Source: Xenopus tropicalis (lineage: Eukaryota; Chordata; Amphibia; Anura; Pipidae). Taken from it: a DNA stretch of 64,000 nucleotides. This document shows positions 23,067 to 34,885 of this stretch, piece after piece. The notes under the pieces are model-generated. The model made no database searches, was not told the origin of the DNA, and was given only the letters and a program-made list of their open reading frames with translations. The stretch lies in contig NC_030678.2 in assembly GCF_000004195.4 (NCBI RefSeq), positions 64,537,378-64,601,377 on the forward strand. The letters run 5' to 3'. Both the position numbers and the translations under genes were made by a program. Positions within the stretch are counted from its first letter, which is position 1. Every line of letters begins with the position of its first letter.

Positions 23067-23426
23067 CCGTATATACTCGAGTATAAGCCTAGGGTGGGAA
23101 ATGCAGCAGCTACTGCTAAGTTTCAATAATCAAATAAATAATAAAAGGACACTCAGTGTAACCCCCTGTGAACTCTTTATAAATATATCATGTTGGCAGC
23201 TGCAGATTATGGAAAGGTGGATGGAGGACCCTTTGACCCTCCAGCCTTGAAGAGTTACAGCACTGCTGATAACTTCAGGGAAAGAAAAATACTACAGCAG
23301 CAGACAAAAGCAGGTTTTACTATGGGGCTAGGTTAAATGAATAAACAGCATGGAGTTGGAGAGAGAAAAGTTTGCTTCATAGTTTTCATTGTTTAACCTC
23401 TTATTATTATTTTTTTTAACTGCCCT

Positions 23427-23895
23427 CTCTGTCCCACTCCTGCCTTTCCTGTCTCTATGCCCTCTCTGTCCCACTCCTGCCTTTCCTGTCTCTATGCCCC
23501 TCTGTCCCGCTCCTGCCTTTCCTGTCTCTATGCCCCTCTGTCCCGCTCCTGCCTTTCCTGTCTCTATGCCCTCTTTGTCTCACTCCTGCCTTTCCTGTCT
23601 CTATGCCCCTCTGTCCCGCTCCTACCTGCCCTGTCTCTATGCCCTCTCTCTCCCACTCCTGCCTTTCCTGTCTCTATGCCCCTCTGTCCCGCTCCTGCCT
23701 GCCCTGTCTCTATGCCCTCTCTGTCCCACTCCTGTCTTTTCCTGTCTCTATGCCCCTCTGTCCCGCTCCTGCCTGCCTTGTCTCTATGCCCTCTTTGTTT
23801 CACTCCTGCCTGCCCTGTCTCAATGCCCTATCTGTCCCGCTCCTGCCTTTCCTGTTTCTATGCCCTCTCTGCCCAACTCCTGCCTGTCCTTTCTC
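23427..23895 (+). repeat. 36-bp minisatellite inside TA-flanked element
   Basis: About 13 units of 'ctcctgcctttcctgtctct' type, period close to 36 bp. Multiple overlapping open frames are artefacts of the repeat. Confidence 0.9.
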
Positions 23896-23978
23896 TGTGA
23901 CCAGTCTGTCAATTCTGTTTCCTGATTTTCAGCCTCACCCCTTGTATAGTTACATTTTTGTGGAATGTAGTGTAGGTA

Positions 23979-24098
23979 GGTAGCAATCAGTATGTGGAAC
24001 TTTAGTTCGTATTTGTAATTATCACGCAATGAGTACAACTCTGCATCTGCAGATGGTTTGAACAAGAAGAACTAAAGTTCCACATACTGATCGCTACC
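23979..24098. repeat. hairpin
   Basis: 'ggtagcaatcagtatgtgga' pairs with its near-exact complement at 24070-24098; loop about 55 bp. Part of copy 2. Confidence 0.75.
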
Positions 24099-24224
24099 TA
24101 AGGAAGCCCAGAATATATATATATACACATACCGTATATACTCGAGTATAAGCTGAGGGTGACTTTTTCAGCACATTTTTGGTGCTGAAAAACTCGGCTT
24201 ATACTCGAGTATATACGGTAACTG

Positions 24225-24325
24225 ATTTTTGCAGACCTAAGCTATGGTGATCCAACTTACAGAAAATTCTCTTATCCAAAATAACTCCAGGTCCCAAGCA
24301 TATCAGATTATTATCCTATACCTAT
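24225..24325. mobile_element. fragment of the ACAGGTATGGGATC MITE family
   Basis: 'gacctaagctatggtgatcc' and the end 'atcctatacct' match the right half of the complete copy at 37165-37472. Confidence 0.5.
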
Positions 24326-24639
24326 ATATCTCTATATAATATACAAAAGTCATCGATAGCCGGTAAATTATGTTCTTATTAACAGTGCTTAGTGATGTGA
24401 ATCACATGACTCACTGAAACTTGTGTATAATCATACATTCTCTCCAAAAAACAACCTTAACTAGACTTTCTTCATAACTCATTTTTTCTATTCCCTTTAT
24501 CAATTTCCTGTAGTTGCATATTTCTGTGCTCTACACCCAGAACTACAAAGCATACTTTGCAGGTGACCTGATCAAGCACCTTCTGCACCTCCTCCCAGAA
24601 ATGGATGATGTGGTATATGGTCCCTAAGATGTGTAATTA

Positions 24640-24956
24640 TGTGCTGGGGGTTGCTGTGCTATCCACAGGGGAAGAGGAGGCATAGGGATTTAAGGTTGTG
24701 TCTTAATATGGCATAATATAATTCTATCACATATGAATGAAGGGTGATATCCCTACAGTGAGCACCAACCATTTGGGGTATTTGGGGCATTAATGTGGGT
24801 ATAGTCTTAAAAGCTCTTGTGATAACATGGGTGTGGTTTTAAGTGGGTGTGGCTTAAAAAGGGGGAGTGGTCAAACTGGCTTCCATTATCGACCCTCTAC
24901 TGCGTTGGCCAGAAAAATTCCGGCCCTCGGTACCACAGAAGTTGGACAGCGCTGGC
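24640..24956 (-). mobile_element. truncated hAT copy related to 20522-21892
   Basis: Right end 'agaagttggacagcgctg' is the inverted hAT terminus. The preceding 300 bp match, in reverse, the first 300 bp of the complete copy ('accctctactgcgttggcc', 'atccctacagtgagcacc'). Confidence 0.75.
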
Positions 24957-25429
24957 CTAGAACATCCATCTCTGGTGGCAGGAGCAGAAATTTATAAATA
25001 TTTGATAGAAGGGCTCTTTAAGGCCATCCCTTCTTTGCTAGATTCTTAAATGAAGATAGAGAGGGGCTGTCGAACCTATTAACAAAGTGTCTTGTAAGTC
25101 TTATTTGTCTTATTTGTAGATAGAAGTATAATTTTACAGTGATATCTGGATTCATATATTGTATATCTTCATAGTGGGGAGGTTGTAAAGTATCACAAGT
25201 AACAAAATCAAGGACCTTAAAAAAATCTTTATCCTTCCAGAGATTTGTGTATTCTGGGGGGAAATGCAGGATTCTGAATTACAAGGGTTAATAAGAAATT
25301 ACAGCAGACTAGGCTATATCTATTCTCAAGTCTCTTCCACGCTGTTTTGGTTGAATTAAGAATTGTTTTAGGAGGATTTGTAAGGAAACTTGAGCTAAAT
25401 AGGAGTGCTCCCGAATGTATAGGGTGGAG

Positions 25430-26190
25430 ATAGGCATCTTCTATCTTGGGCCATAAGGGATTACTATTAAAGGACTGACTGCCAAAGTTGGACCTACTTA
25501 TTTGATCTTTTAACCCATCTGGGGTTTCAAGGCCCTTTTTTTTACTGCTATCAAGTCAATATACTCCAACCCAACTACTTATCTTAAACTCCTAGGCGCA
25601 TTAGGGAAAGCTATGGCAATCATTAACGGAACAAGACAAGGATGCCCCCCTCCTGTACGCATTAAGTATAGAGCCACTTGCAGCTTACATTAGGAATCAT
25701 AAGAACATCAAAGGGATTATGGTATCCAATATAAAGTAACAAAATTGATCTTTTTGCAGACAATGTTTTAGGGTAAAGACACATGGATCTACTAGTAACA
25801 GCTACTTTTTCATGCTACTTAACTTCATAAAATACCCTGCCATAGACAATAATGAGAATTGCCTCTGCTAAAACACACGTAGTGACAGTTATCAGTAAAT
25901 TATCAGCAGGGTCTATTTTAGTAGCCGTGACAAATAGATGCTACTAATAGGTCTGTGTGTTTCCGCCCTTATTGTCCTTAACCACCAGGTACTACTCTAC
26001 CGATTCTCTACACCAGGTTCTACTCTACCTATTCTTCACAGAGTACTGAATACATATGACAAATTATCTGGTTACAAAATTTACATATAAATAAATCAGA
26101 AGCTCCCCATTTTTATGCCTGCAATAATGGAAGAAGCACTACAGTCTAAATTTTGTTATAAGTGGAGAAAATTAAATATAAAAAAATCTG
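25430..26190 (+). mobile_element. L1 (Tx1-type) RT fragment with MITE insertion
   Basis: The frame near 25618 reads INGTRQGCPP...LYALSIEPLAAYIRNH, the RT '[21 protein letters not shown]' region of Tx1-type L1, followed by a shifted LFADN (the F-A-D-D block with the second D replaced by N). A MITE (25769-25971) interrupts it. Confidence 0.65.
25769..25971. mobile_element. MITE in the L1 fragment (agggtaaagacacatgg)
   Basis: Left 'tagggtaaagacacatgg' and right 'tctgtgtgtttccgccctta' are inverted. Removing it restores the ADN-VL-LSLT frame of the L1 remnant. Confidence 0.55.
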
Positions 26191-26219
26191 TTTTGTTTTT
26201 TAAAAAGGGATGTCAATGA

Positions 26220-26297
26220 AAGATTCTGCTGGAGAAGCTCTATTAACTGATGCGTTTGGAAAAAAACATGTTTTTCCCATTACAGTATTGCTTTAAG
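26220..26297. mobile_element. fragment of the 19882-22342 outer element family
   Basis: 'ctattaactgatgcgtttgg' and 'catgtttttcccattacag' match the right end of that element. Confidence 0.6.
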
Positions 26298-26725
26298 GGC
26301 CTCTATTGTTCTTGTATTTGTACTTTTTTGCATTTTTCTTACTGTTTGCAGAGAAACTCTTGAAAACATAAATAAAATCCAAGTAGGCTTCTGGATATGT
26401 GATGAACTGATGATTTTAGCCGTGTGTAGAGGTTACACAACAAACACCCTCTGTGTACATCTATTCGGTGGGGGTAATTCAGCTGTGGATTACACTGTAT
26501 TATAAAGACCCTTTCTTTAAATGTATGGGGTAATTTATTATGTCCTTGTATAGACATAAAAAGTGCTTGCCACTGTTAAACTCTTACAGATGTGAAACAG
26601 AATTGCAGCAGTGTGACTTTAAATTGTGAAGATGCCTGTGCTGCAGAATACAGCTGCTGTTTGGTTTAAAAGGATTTTGAAACTGGTACAAATATTTAAC
26701 CATTTTTAGAAATGCATGTGTATGT

Positions 26726-28012
26726 GTGTGTGAGGGGGGGGGGTACAACTGCAATGCATGGGATAGGATAGTTGAATACATTGCAGTTCACAATACTATT
26801 AGTTTGTGCCAGCATGGTTTTATGCGTAACAGATCTTGCCAGACTAATTTAGTTGCCTTTTATGAGGAGGTGAGCAGGAACCTTGATGCTGGAATGGCAG
26901 TTGATGTCATCTACTTAGATTTTTCTAAAGCGTTTGATACAGTACCTCACAGAAGGTTAATGATCAAATTGAGGAATATTGGCCTAGAACATAATATTTG
27001 TAATTGGATAGTGAACTGGCTGAAGGATAGAGTACAAAGAGTGGTGGTAAATGGAACATTTTCTAATTGGGCCAGTGTGGTTAGTGGAGTACCGCAGGGG
27101 TCAGTCCTTGGTCCTTTGCTTTTTAACTTGTTTATTAATGACCTGGAGGTGGGCATAGAGAGTACTGTTTCTATTTTTGCTGATGACACTAAATTGTGCA
27201 AAACTATAAGTTCCATGCAGGATTCTGCCGCTTTGCAGAGCGATTTGACAAAATTGGAAAACTGGGCAGCAAACTGGAAAATGAGGTTCAATGTTGACAA
27301 GTGCAAAGTTATGCACTTTGGTAGAAATAATATAAACGCAAACTATCTACTGAATGGTATTGTGTTGGGGGCATCCTTAATGGAGAAGGATCTAGGGGTT
27401 TTTGTAGATCACAAGTTGTCCAATTCCAGGCAGTGTCATTCTGTGGCTACTACAGCAAATAAAGTGCTGTCTTGTATAAAAAAGGGCATTGACTCAAGGG
27501 ATGAGAACATATTTTTGCCTCTTTATAGGTCCCTGGTAAGGCCTCACCTTGAGTATGCAGTGCAGTTTTGGGCTCCAGTCCTTAAAAAGGATATTAATGA
27601 GCTGGAGAGAGTGCAGAGACGTGCAACTAAACTGGTAAAGGGGATGGAAGATTTAAGCTATGAGGTTAGACTGTCGAGGTTGGGGTTGTTTTCTCTGGAA
27701 AAGAGGCGCTTGCGAGGGGACATGATTACTCTGTACAAGTACATTAGAGGGGATTATAGGCAGTTGGGGGATGTTCTTTTTTCCCATAAAAACAATCAGC
27801 GCACCAGAGGTCACCCCTATAGATTAGAGGAACAGAGCTTCCATTTGAAGCAGCGTAGGTGGTTTTTCACGGTGAGGGCAGTGAGGCTGTGGAATGCCCT
27901 TCCTAGTGATGTGGTAATGGCAGACTCTGTTAATGCCTTTAAGAGGGGCCTGGATGAGTTTTTGAACAAGCAGAATATCCAAGGCTATTGTGATACTAAT
28001 ATCTACAGTTAG
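26726..28012 (+). CDS. CR1-type LINE reverse transcriptase, 428-codon open frame
   Basis: RT of a CR1-clade non-LTR retrotransposon, which would copy the element RNA at a nicked target. Motifs in order: GFM..RSCQTNL (31-42), YLDFSKAFDTVPH (63-75), [14 protein letters not shown] (120-133), FADD (151-154, catalytic), then the C-terminal ERVQRRATKL (294-303) and RTRGHPYRLE (359-368) regions. There is no stop for 428 codons, so the copy is young, but it is 5'-truncated: no endonuclease precedes it and the ATG used here is probably not native. The 3'UTR ends in ATGTAACT repeats near 28133-28150, the 8-bp tail type of CR1. It is not a host gene. Confidence 0.88.
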   Translation: MCEGGGYNCNAWDRIVEYIAVHNTISLCQHGFMRNRSCQTNLVAFYEEVSRNLDAGMAVDVIYLDFSKAFDTVPHRRLMIKLRNIGLEHNICNWIVNWLKDRVQRVVVNGTFSNWASVVSGVPQGSVLGPLLFNLFINDLEVGIESTVSIFADDTKLCKTISSMQDSAALQSDLTKLENWAANWKMRFNVDKCKVMHFGRNNINANYLLNGIVLGASLMEKDLGVFVDHKLSNSRQCHSVATTANKVLSCIKKGIDSRDENIFLPLYRSLVRPHLEYAVQFWAPVLKKDINELERVQRRATKLVKGMEDLSYEVRLSRLGLFSLEKRRLRGDMITLYKYIRGDYRQLGDVLFSHKNNQRTRGHPYRLEEQSFHLKQRRWFFTVRAVRLWNALPSDVVMADSVNAFKRGLDEFLNKQNIQGYCDTNIYS

Positions 28013-28152
28013 TATTACTGGTTGTATATATATAGTTTATGTATGTGAGTGTATAGATTGGTTAGTATAGGTTGTGTGCTGGGTTTACTCGGATGGGTTG
28101 AACTTGATGGACAATGGTCTTTTTTCAACCCTATGTAACTATGTAACTACTA
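28013..28152 (+). mobile_element. CR1 3'UTR and ATGTAACT tail
   Basis: Follows the RT stop codon. Contains 'gaacttgatggacaatggtc' and finishes with ATGTAACT-type 8-bp repeats. The same 3' end appears inverted at 50894-51000. Confidence 0.75.
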
Positions 28153-28660
28153 TGTACTATGGAGGTTGGTATACTTGGGAAATTTTATTTGCTTCAGAGA
28201 CACTGTATGAACACTCTTCTCTGTGTGTCTGCTGTAGTATGTGTGTCTGGCCCAATTTACATGGCATGGGGGTAATGGCAGTGACATTAGTCTTAATAGT
28301 CAGGGACATAGCTAGACACCCAGACACATTTTTACGAATATTGGTATTCCTTCATTTATTTGTGCCTCTTGTTTTGTCAAATCTGGTGCCAGTGGCATTG
28401 CATGTCCCAGGGAGGGTAAAAACCCTTTAAATACTGTTTACAAAACGTGCATGTGTCAAATGCAGATGTAATAAGTGCTGCTAAAGACAAAAGCAGTGTA
28501 ACTGCATCACTGTTTAGGAAATATCTACTGTAAAAGTACTTTTATAGTTTACAATATATCATGTCAGATTACTTTGAATTAAAAGCTCATGGGGTTACAG
28601 GATGTAATAAATATATTGCAAAAGAAAGCCCTGGTCCTTTTAGTTATGACAGATGTTTAC
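28153..28660. other. unassigned stretch
   Basis: No exon or repeat end recognised. Confidence 0.35.
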
Positions 28661-28674
28661 AATTTTCATGTTTG

Positions 28675-28915
28675 GATCTGAAATTGTAATTTTTCCCAAA
28701 TTAAGTCACGATACCGAAGCTTGAATGAATAACAAAACTTTCCTACTCGTTGCGACAATAAGATTTTGTCACACAAATTGTCGCAAAGCACGAAAAAGTT
28801 GCGGAAATTAACGAAAAAATTGCAGAAAATACGCACAGTTCTAAAACTTACAAAAATACGAATTTTTAGCATTCGTACCCAATCGTACTTAATCGTAATG
28901 AATAGGTAATAGGGA
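28675..28915. mobile_element. Harbinger-like MITE fragment
   Basis: 'cacgaaaaagttgcgg', 'acgaaaaaattgcag' and 'cgtacttaatcgtaatg' words match the 42896-43226 copy. Ends decayed. Confidence 0.45.
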
Positions 28916-29995
28916 AAATGTGTTGATTTTGCAGTATTTGAAGTGACAATCGTAACAACTTAAATATGCTTATTTACAAAAAATAAATATCAAAAATTGA
29001 TACAGGTCTTCTGAACAGTTTCATATCATATGGTACACAATGAGATCATTGATTTTTATTGAAGCTCTGAGCTGTGCTTCATCTTTATCCAGTGCAAAAA
29101 ACATGCAAACACACATTAAGTGCAAGGATGCAAAAATTAACTTGTTTTGAGAAAAGCAAAGCCCCTATTTCCCAACCAGAAGGCCCGCAGGAGGCAAAGG
29201 ACTTCAGACCCTTCCCTGCAAGGCTACAGAGTGGTTTGCTCAACAGGCCGGTTTTCAGGGGGAGAAGAAGCCTGATGGACACACATCTCCCCCTAGATTC
29301 TTGCAAAGACAGTTATATTTCACCAAATACTAAAAAAAAAACAAAAACAAAAAAAAACATTTTAAAAATCTAAAGTAAAATATAATCTAAACTGAAAAAA
29401 ATAAACTGATGGAAATTTACTCAGAGTGGCTTACCTTTAAAATCACCTGTTCTGGTTCAGCTTCTATTTCTTCATGTAGAGCAGCTTGTGTGGTGGGGGC
29501 AGCCCCTATTGGTTTATTCTTTAGTTTTAGTGTGCGTGTGTGTCTGGCCTGGAAGGGGTGACAGGTAAATGATCACAGGCCTAGGGGCACTTAATTTGCA
29601 AATCTGGCCCTGCTACCTGTATTCTAAGTCTCAAGATGAGAGTTGCTATTAGTGGTATAAAAATGCAAATATTTCAGAAACAGCTTAAATCAAAAAATAG
29701 TAAATTGCAAAAGTGCTCAGAGAAGAGCTCTGAGTTTATATTAATTCATTTTGTTGATTTAGAGTCACCATTAAGATTAAGTGCAGTAAACAAGTTGGTT
29801 TGTTTGTATGTCTTATTTGACCTGGAATACATTTTACACCATTTTCTACATTCCAATCCCTGAGTCCTGAAAAGTATAAATTTAAGGGACATGGAAGATA
29901 TATATCAGAATCCTATGCAAATTAGCGTTAATGAATTTTAGGTGCATAGTTTTTGAGAAGGTTAGTGCTTCATAACAATATAACATATCCAAGTA
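28916..29995. other. unassigned stretch
   Basis: No gene supported; A-rich tract near 29328-29360. Open frame 29074-29373 has no domain. Confidence 0.35.
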
Positions 29996-29999
29996 TACA

Positions 30000-30290
30000 G
30001 ATATCCATTGTTGACATGTAGTATGTTTTATATGTTATGTAGTATGTAGTACTCCACAAGCAAAGAGCATTATACAGTGAGAACAATTGATACTAGCACA
30101 ACAAACACATAATATCATGAGGCAGTGAATACTGGCTCAACAAGCATGATATACATTAAGAAGCAGTGAGTACTGAGAAACCCAGGCATGTTATAATTAA
30201 GCAGTGGCGCCCAAAACACATTGTTTACAGGTAAAGGAAGATGGTTCTGGCACTCCAAAGTACATTACATGTAGTGAGAAAGAATTGGCA
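30000..30290. repeat. dispersed frog repeat, cattatacagtgaga units
   Basis: Several diverged units of about 40-55 bp related to those at 1-190 and 58680-58870. Confidence 0.5.
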
Positions 30291-30313
30291 TAGGTACCCT
30301 GAGCAAAAATATC

Positions 30314-30661
30314 TTAGTGTACATATACTTGCATACACATAACTTCCTTCAAACATAGGCAGGCAGATAGGAAGCTGGTAGAAGGAATCACTGGTAGTTC
30401 AGGAGACAACATCAGAACATATCCACAGGGCACTTTAAACGCCCCTTTGGGTGCTATGACAGCATTCTTTTCATATGCTCTCCAATAATGTCCTCTCTCA
30501 CTTCCTAATTCCTTATACAAATAATATAGCCAACTATACCTTCTTGCTTTATTTTCCTTATGGGCTTGCCTAATGGAAATATTTAGAGCTGAATATTTGT
30601 GCTCTTGCGTTATTTTCCTAAGCTTCTCAGAAAGTATTATTGACCCTGCAGTTTTAGGCAT
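30314..30661 (-). other. 115-codon open frame of unknown origin
   Basis: The predicted peptide starts MPKTAGSIILSEKLRKITQE and is basic and helical-looking for its first 75 residues, which is less repetitive than typical chance frames here. No domain was recognised, no splice or poly(A) context is convincing, and it may be a piece of a retroelement ORF. Not claimed as a gene. Confidence 0.2.
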
Positions 30662-30984
30662 GCTTTGTCAGCTATTGTTTCTCTAGCAGGCTTTTAGCAA
30701 TATATGACGGAAGCCTTCATTAGTGTTATCATGCCATTAGAAGAAAAAGTTCCTTGGTTTAGTGCTACTGTTAGGAAAAAATGCATCATCCCTGGGGAAG
30801 AATATTTTAATGCAGTTATGTGCGAAGAAGAGCATAATTGCAAAATTGTTATCCTGCTACACATGCACAAATCTAAATGTGAAGACAGACACCTGGAAAA
30901 GGGGGGTACTGCATTAGTTTCTTTCCCCAGGCCAGTGCATTGTTTTCCTAAATAGAGCATTGGTCTGGGGAAAAACATTGTGAT

Positions 30985-31135
30985 TACATGCATTAGGAGG
31001 ATGCCGCGTCAATATTACTGAGTCTTGCCCAGTTTTCCTAATTAGGGAAACCAGGCAGGAGGTTTTGACCTGGGCAGCCCTTCCGAAAACTGGGCTGTCG
31101 GGGTCAAAACATGACAGGTGGCAACCCTAGTCAGA
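30985..31135. mobile_element. MITE (caggtggcaaccct end)
   Basis: 'gtcttgcccagttttcctaa' and the end 'acaggtggcaaccctag'; a related copy at 34775-34885 shares 'ttttcctaattagggaaac' and 'gtcaatgttactgagtc'. Confidence 0.5.
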
Positions 31136-32600
31136 TGTTTTTTGAACATTTTGTGCTCTCTCAATTTAGGGGCGTTTCTGGGGGGAGGGGGTGGTTTAGT
31201 TTACCTAGGAAAATAAAATCTTGTTTTTTCATGAGAACCTGAACTTTCCCCCAATTTACAAGCTCAAAGAAGAAATCAACCTTCTAATTCTCCAAAGATG
31301 TCAAAATCAACCACTTTAAACTCAAAATTCCTCTAATACACAATAGAAAAAATCCAATCTAATAAATATGAATGCCTATAGTTTGATTCCCAATATACAC
31401 AGATTTACCAAACTATATGGCATACTGAGTCACCCAAATGAAAACAGTGAATATGAAGTTTCACATCTGACACTATAGCTTCTGCAATATAAGACCTGGT
31501 ATATGTATAATGTGCCATAAGGCCCGCAAACAGTGCGAAGACCCCATAAAACCATATGTTTTCCAAAAGTACACAGTCTGACAAAACCAAAATGGGTAAA
31601 TACTCCTTTCTACTACTTTACTTTAGCTATGCTAAGGGGCACATTTACAAAAGCACGAACGCTTGAGCGTATTTTTGCCGTTTTTTTCGGGCGTCCGCAC
31701 GACTTTTTCGTATGGCGCACGACTTTTTCGTACAGCGCACGACTTTTTCGGACGTTTGCACGAAAAAATCGGAAAGGTTTTACCGCTGTTTACAATTGTT
31801 TGGTACGAAAATTTAGTGATTTTTGGATCGCCAATATGATATTATCGTGACTAATACGATTTTTTCGTAAGCATTTTCGTGATATTTGCGATCTTCCGAA
31901 ATTTTCATTTCCAATACGATTTTTTCCCATTCGTGATTCGGATTCGTGGATTAGTAAATGTGCCCCTAACTGTAGTGTTTTTTTTATAAAATTTCTAAAA
32001 ATCATAACAAAGCTTGCATTTTACCCCATTATAGACCCCATGTTTCGTAATGTAGCAACTAAAAACATTCTAAATATGCCATGGGCCTACTGAACAGTTT
32101 GATTCCAAATATGCATAGAACAAACAATCTGACATACAGAGGCATGCAAACAAAAATAATGCATATAAATTTTTATGTCTGACATTCTGGCTGCTGCAAT
32201 ATAAGCACAAGGTACGTTTATTATGTGCCATAAGACCCCCTAACAGTATGGAGACCCTAGAAAACCAGATATTTTCCAAAAGTACCTATTATGACAAAAT
32301 GAAAAAAGGTATACATCTCTCTACTGCAGACTACCAAAGAGCAAAACTATACTAAACACAACCGTTTTTATGAAATTTCTGAATTCACCACAAAGCTTGC
32401 ATTTTACCTCATTCTATACCCCACATATTGTAATGTCCCATTATCAAACATGCTAAATATGAACACCAGTGGTCTACTGAACAATTTGATGCCCAATATG
32501 AATAGATTTACCAAACTATTTGGTCCAATAAAACCACAAAAATCAATGCTTTTTTTTGCCTACTGTAATCAGCAGTCAGAATCACAGTTCAGATTATGAT
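31136..32600 (-). mobile_element. old Uribo-like piggyBac relic, reverse orientation
   Basis: On the reverse strand this shows the piggyBac 3' subterminal 'gtttacctaggaaaataaaa'-type block (31195-31225), then diverged internal repeats ('ttttccaaaagtac', 'caatatacacagatttacca') corresponding to 3040-3989. A Harbinger-like MITE sits inside. Termini not intact. Confidence 0.5.
31636..31966. mobile_element. Harbinger-like MITE, complete, TAA duplication
   Basis: GGGGCACATTTACAAAAGC at the left and TTAGTAAATGTGCCCC at the right, flanked by TAA (31633-31635 and 31967-31969), the TWA target of PIF/Harbinger. Interior is a hairpin of 'cgcacgactttttcgt' words. Confidence 0.75.
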
Positions 32601-32929
32601 TGTCATCTCAGTAAAAATGCTTTGTTGTTACACTTTTAGTTATTGTTGAATGCCTGTGTGGACAGTCTTACTTCTTTCAGTGTTACCTGTATATTTTGTT
32701 TCTACAATATTTTAAATAGAAGTACACACTACTGTGCTTTATTTGAGCTGTCGGTTCAGTATCCGGCCAAATCTTTTACAAAGGATTTAGTGTATGCCTG
32801 AACCCAAAAATAGTGGATTTGGTGCATTCCCTAAATATAAATAGAAAGCAATTGAAATAAGTATGTCTGGGTTTGAAATTTAACAAGACCTTTTAAATAT
32901 AGCTTTTATATATATTTTAATGAGAAAAT
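32601..32929. other. unassigned stretch with a hAT-like fragment
   Basis: 32745-32840 matches, in reverse, part of the 22379-22605 MITE; nothing else recognised. Confidence 0.35.
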
Positions 32930-33118
32930 TCACCTACGATGGGCGATATCGGGCTAATTCGATTAATTACAATGGCGGGCAGAGCGCATCGGCCCCCAAT
33001 CCAGCTATAAATCAAACCTACCCCATTGGGATCTGGCCAATTTTAGGCTAGCTATTGATCAGGTAGCCCCGTCGGGTCTGAAGGACCCAAATTGCCAGCC
33101 GAAATCTGCCTGTGTATG
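32930..33118. mobile_element. hAT-like MITE (cctacgatgggcgatatc)
   Basis: 'cctacgatgggcgatatcgg' and the end 'ccgaaatctgcctgtgtatg' resemble the 11872-12160 family. Ends approximate. Confidence 0.4.
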
Positions 33119-33289
33119 ACCTCCTTAACTTTTTTCTTTCATATTACTTTACTGCTCATGTGCACAGCCCTGATCAGCCGCAAGGGGGCCTTGGGAGTTG
33201 ATAAGATGGCAACTTGGCACTCATTAGAAAAGTTCATTGAGTAGGTGAGTTTTTTATTGAAGAGGACTGATGACAAAGAATCTGAGATA

Positions 33290-33856
33290 CTGTATATACT
33301 CGAGTATAAGCCTAGTTTTTCAGCACCCAAAATGTGCTGAAAAAGTCACCCTCGGCTTATACTCGAGTCGGGTGCCATGGGTCCCTCCCTTTGTCCTTTG
33401 TGTGCAAATTAGGCCACCCACAGCCAGACCCTCCAGTGCCCTGGCCCGCTCCCATACTTATGTCCCCTTACGTGTCCTCCAGAACTGCTTCTGCAGCAAG
33501 TTTGCCAATGCACAATGAGCGTACTCATAGTACTTATAGTACTCATATTGTTTTTGTTGACCCTCTTCTCCACTTACAGAGCTAGTTTAACTGTTTTTCT
33601 TTGAAATATATATTTAAAAACATATACCCCACTGATGAATCAATTAATGTAATTACATTAACTGAGTCATCAGTGGGGTATATGTTTTTAAATATATATT
33701 TTTTTAAATATATATTTTGATTATTGGAACTTAGCAGTAGCTGCTGCATTTCCCACCCTAGGCTTATACTCGAGTTAATAATTTTTTCCAGTTTTCTTGG
33801 GTAAAACTAAGTACTTCGGCTTATATTCGGATCGGCTTATACTCGAGTATATACGG
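33290..33856 (-). mobile_element. TA-flanked foldback transposon, copy 3
   Basis: Left CTGTATATACTCGAG foldback with 'ttttcagcaccc...gtgctgaaaa', right 'ggatcggcttatactcgag' block and TATATACGG; TA on both flanks. Opposite orientation to copies 1 and 2. An AT-rich hairpin at about 33606-33712 ('aaacatataccccactga' and complement) lies inside. Confidence 0.8.
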
Positions 33857-34560
33857 TAGTAATTATAATCACAAAGCAGCTCCCCCAGTGATTAAGCATT
33901 TCCTTCCCCTTAAACCATGTTTGAGGTTTTAAAGCTGTTCTGACTGATACAATAGCTGGTAATACAGGTGCTGCAATGCTGTAATGTAGCAAATTTTTAC
34001 AGTTCAGAGTCTGCACCTGGATTACTTTACTGTTAGACTGAAAAACCAAAGAGAGGAACAATACATTTTAAGCTTACATTTTGGAAAAATGAACAAAAAA
34101 ATAGTTGAAAACAGTTGAAAGAGGTAATTTCTGTTGTATGGTCTGAAAACACAACAAAGTTTAAAAAGGGGATTTTGTTAGGTGAACTACCCCTTTAAGT
34201 TTTGTTACAGTAATTGGAAATGTGAACAGGAAAAGGCTGCTGGAAAAACATAAATAAATGAACTGTTGAATTCTTAAAACGTTAATGAAAGAGCTGTACA
34301 TTAATGCTGAATTACATAGTTTTTCAGATGTCAGAGAGTGACAGAGAAAGCAACAACAGTGTTTTCTGTGTTAGAGATGCTAAATAGTTTTCCTGCTTGA
34401 ATACAAAATAAAAGAAAAGGCAACTTGTTTTCTGTGTGTAACAGATGCATGATAACTGTGAAAGGGACAATTATGGGAGGTGTGTGGGGTTGTGGATTAA
34501 TGAGTGACAAAAGGAGCTGGCACTATACTGGTGCATGGTACTTTCTTACGCTGACTGCAG
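33857..34560. other. unassigned stretch with a T2-like end
   Basis: 'taggtgaactacccctttaa' at about 34180-34198 is a T2/Kolobok-like terminus without its partner. Otherwise nothing recognised. Confidence 0.35.
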
Positions 34561-34774
34561 GAAGATCTCCTATGTTTTTTTTTTTTTTTTAAACTGACAA
34601 TTTTTATTGGTTTTGTTAGTCATGGTGCATTACAACAATGGCAGACTGCTCATTGCAGTAGTCTGCGTTATCAGGACTGTCATTAGGTGGCATCATGAAT
34701 AGCAATACTGTTATGAAAATAAAAAAAAATTGTAGGAAGAAAAAAAATGGATGGGTAAATAAGAATAAGCAATT

Positions 34775-34885
34775 GCCCGATCGCCGTGTCAATGTTACTG
34801 AGTCCTGCCCGGTTTTCCTAATTAGGGAAACTGAACAGGGGGTTTTTGACTTAGCCCTTCCAAAAACTGGTTGGAAACCCTATTC
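34775..34885. mobile_element. MITE fragment related to 30985-31135
   Basis: Shares 'gtgtcaatgttactgagtc' and 'ttttcctaattagggaaac' with that copy; decayed. Confidence 0.45.

Larger units (their letters stand above)
23067..24218 (+). mobile_element. TA-flanked foldback transposon, copy 2
   Basis: CCGTATATACTCGAG at the left and CTCGAGTATATACGG at the right, with TA on both flanks. Subterminal 'taagcctagggtgggaaatg' on the left and the compact foldback (24125-24218) on the right match copy 1. The interior holds a 36-bp minisatellite and a hairpin at 23979-24098. Confidence 0.78.

Noticed and set aside
23389..23983. Open frames of 126-178 codons
   Set aside because: Produced by the 36-bp minisatellite (multiple of three) in a TA-flanked transposon.
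24125..24218. REST/NRSF half-sites (TTCAGCAC...GTGCTGAA) in TA-flanked elements
   Set aside because: Only left half-sites in inverted pairs; the GGACAGCGCC half at the required spacing is absent.
30694..30993. Complementary open frames of 83 and 99 codons
   Set aside because: No domain, no splice or poly(A) evidence; likely chance.
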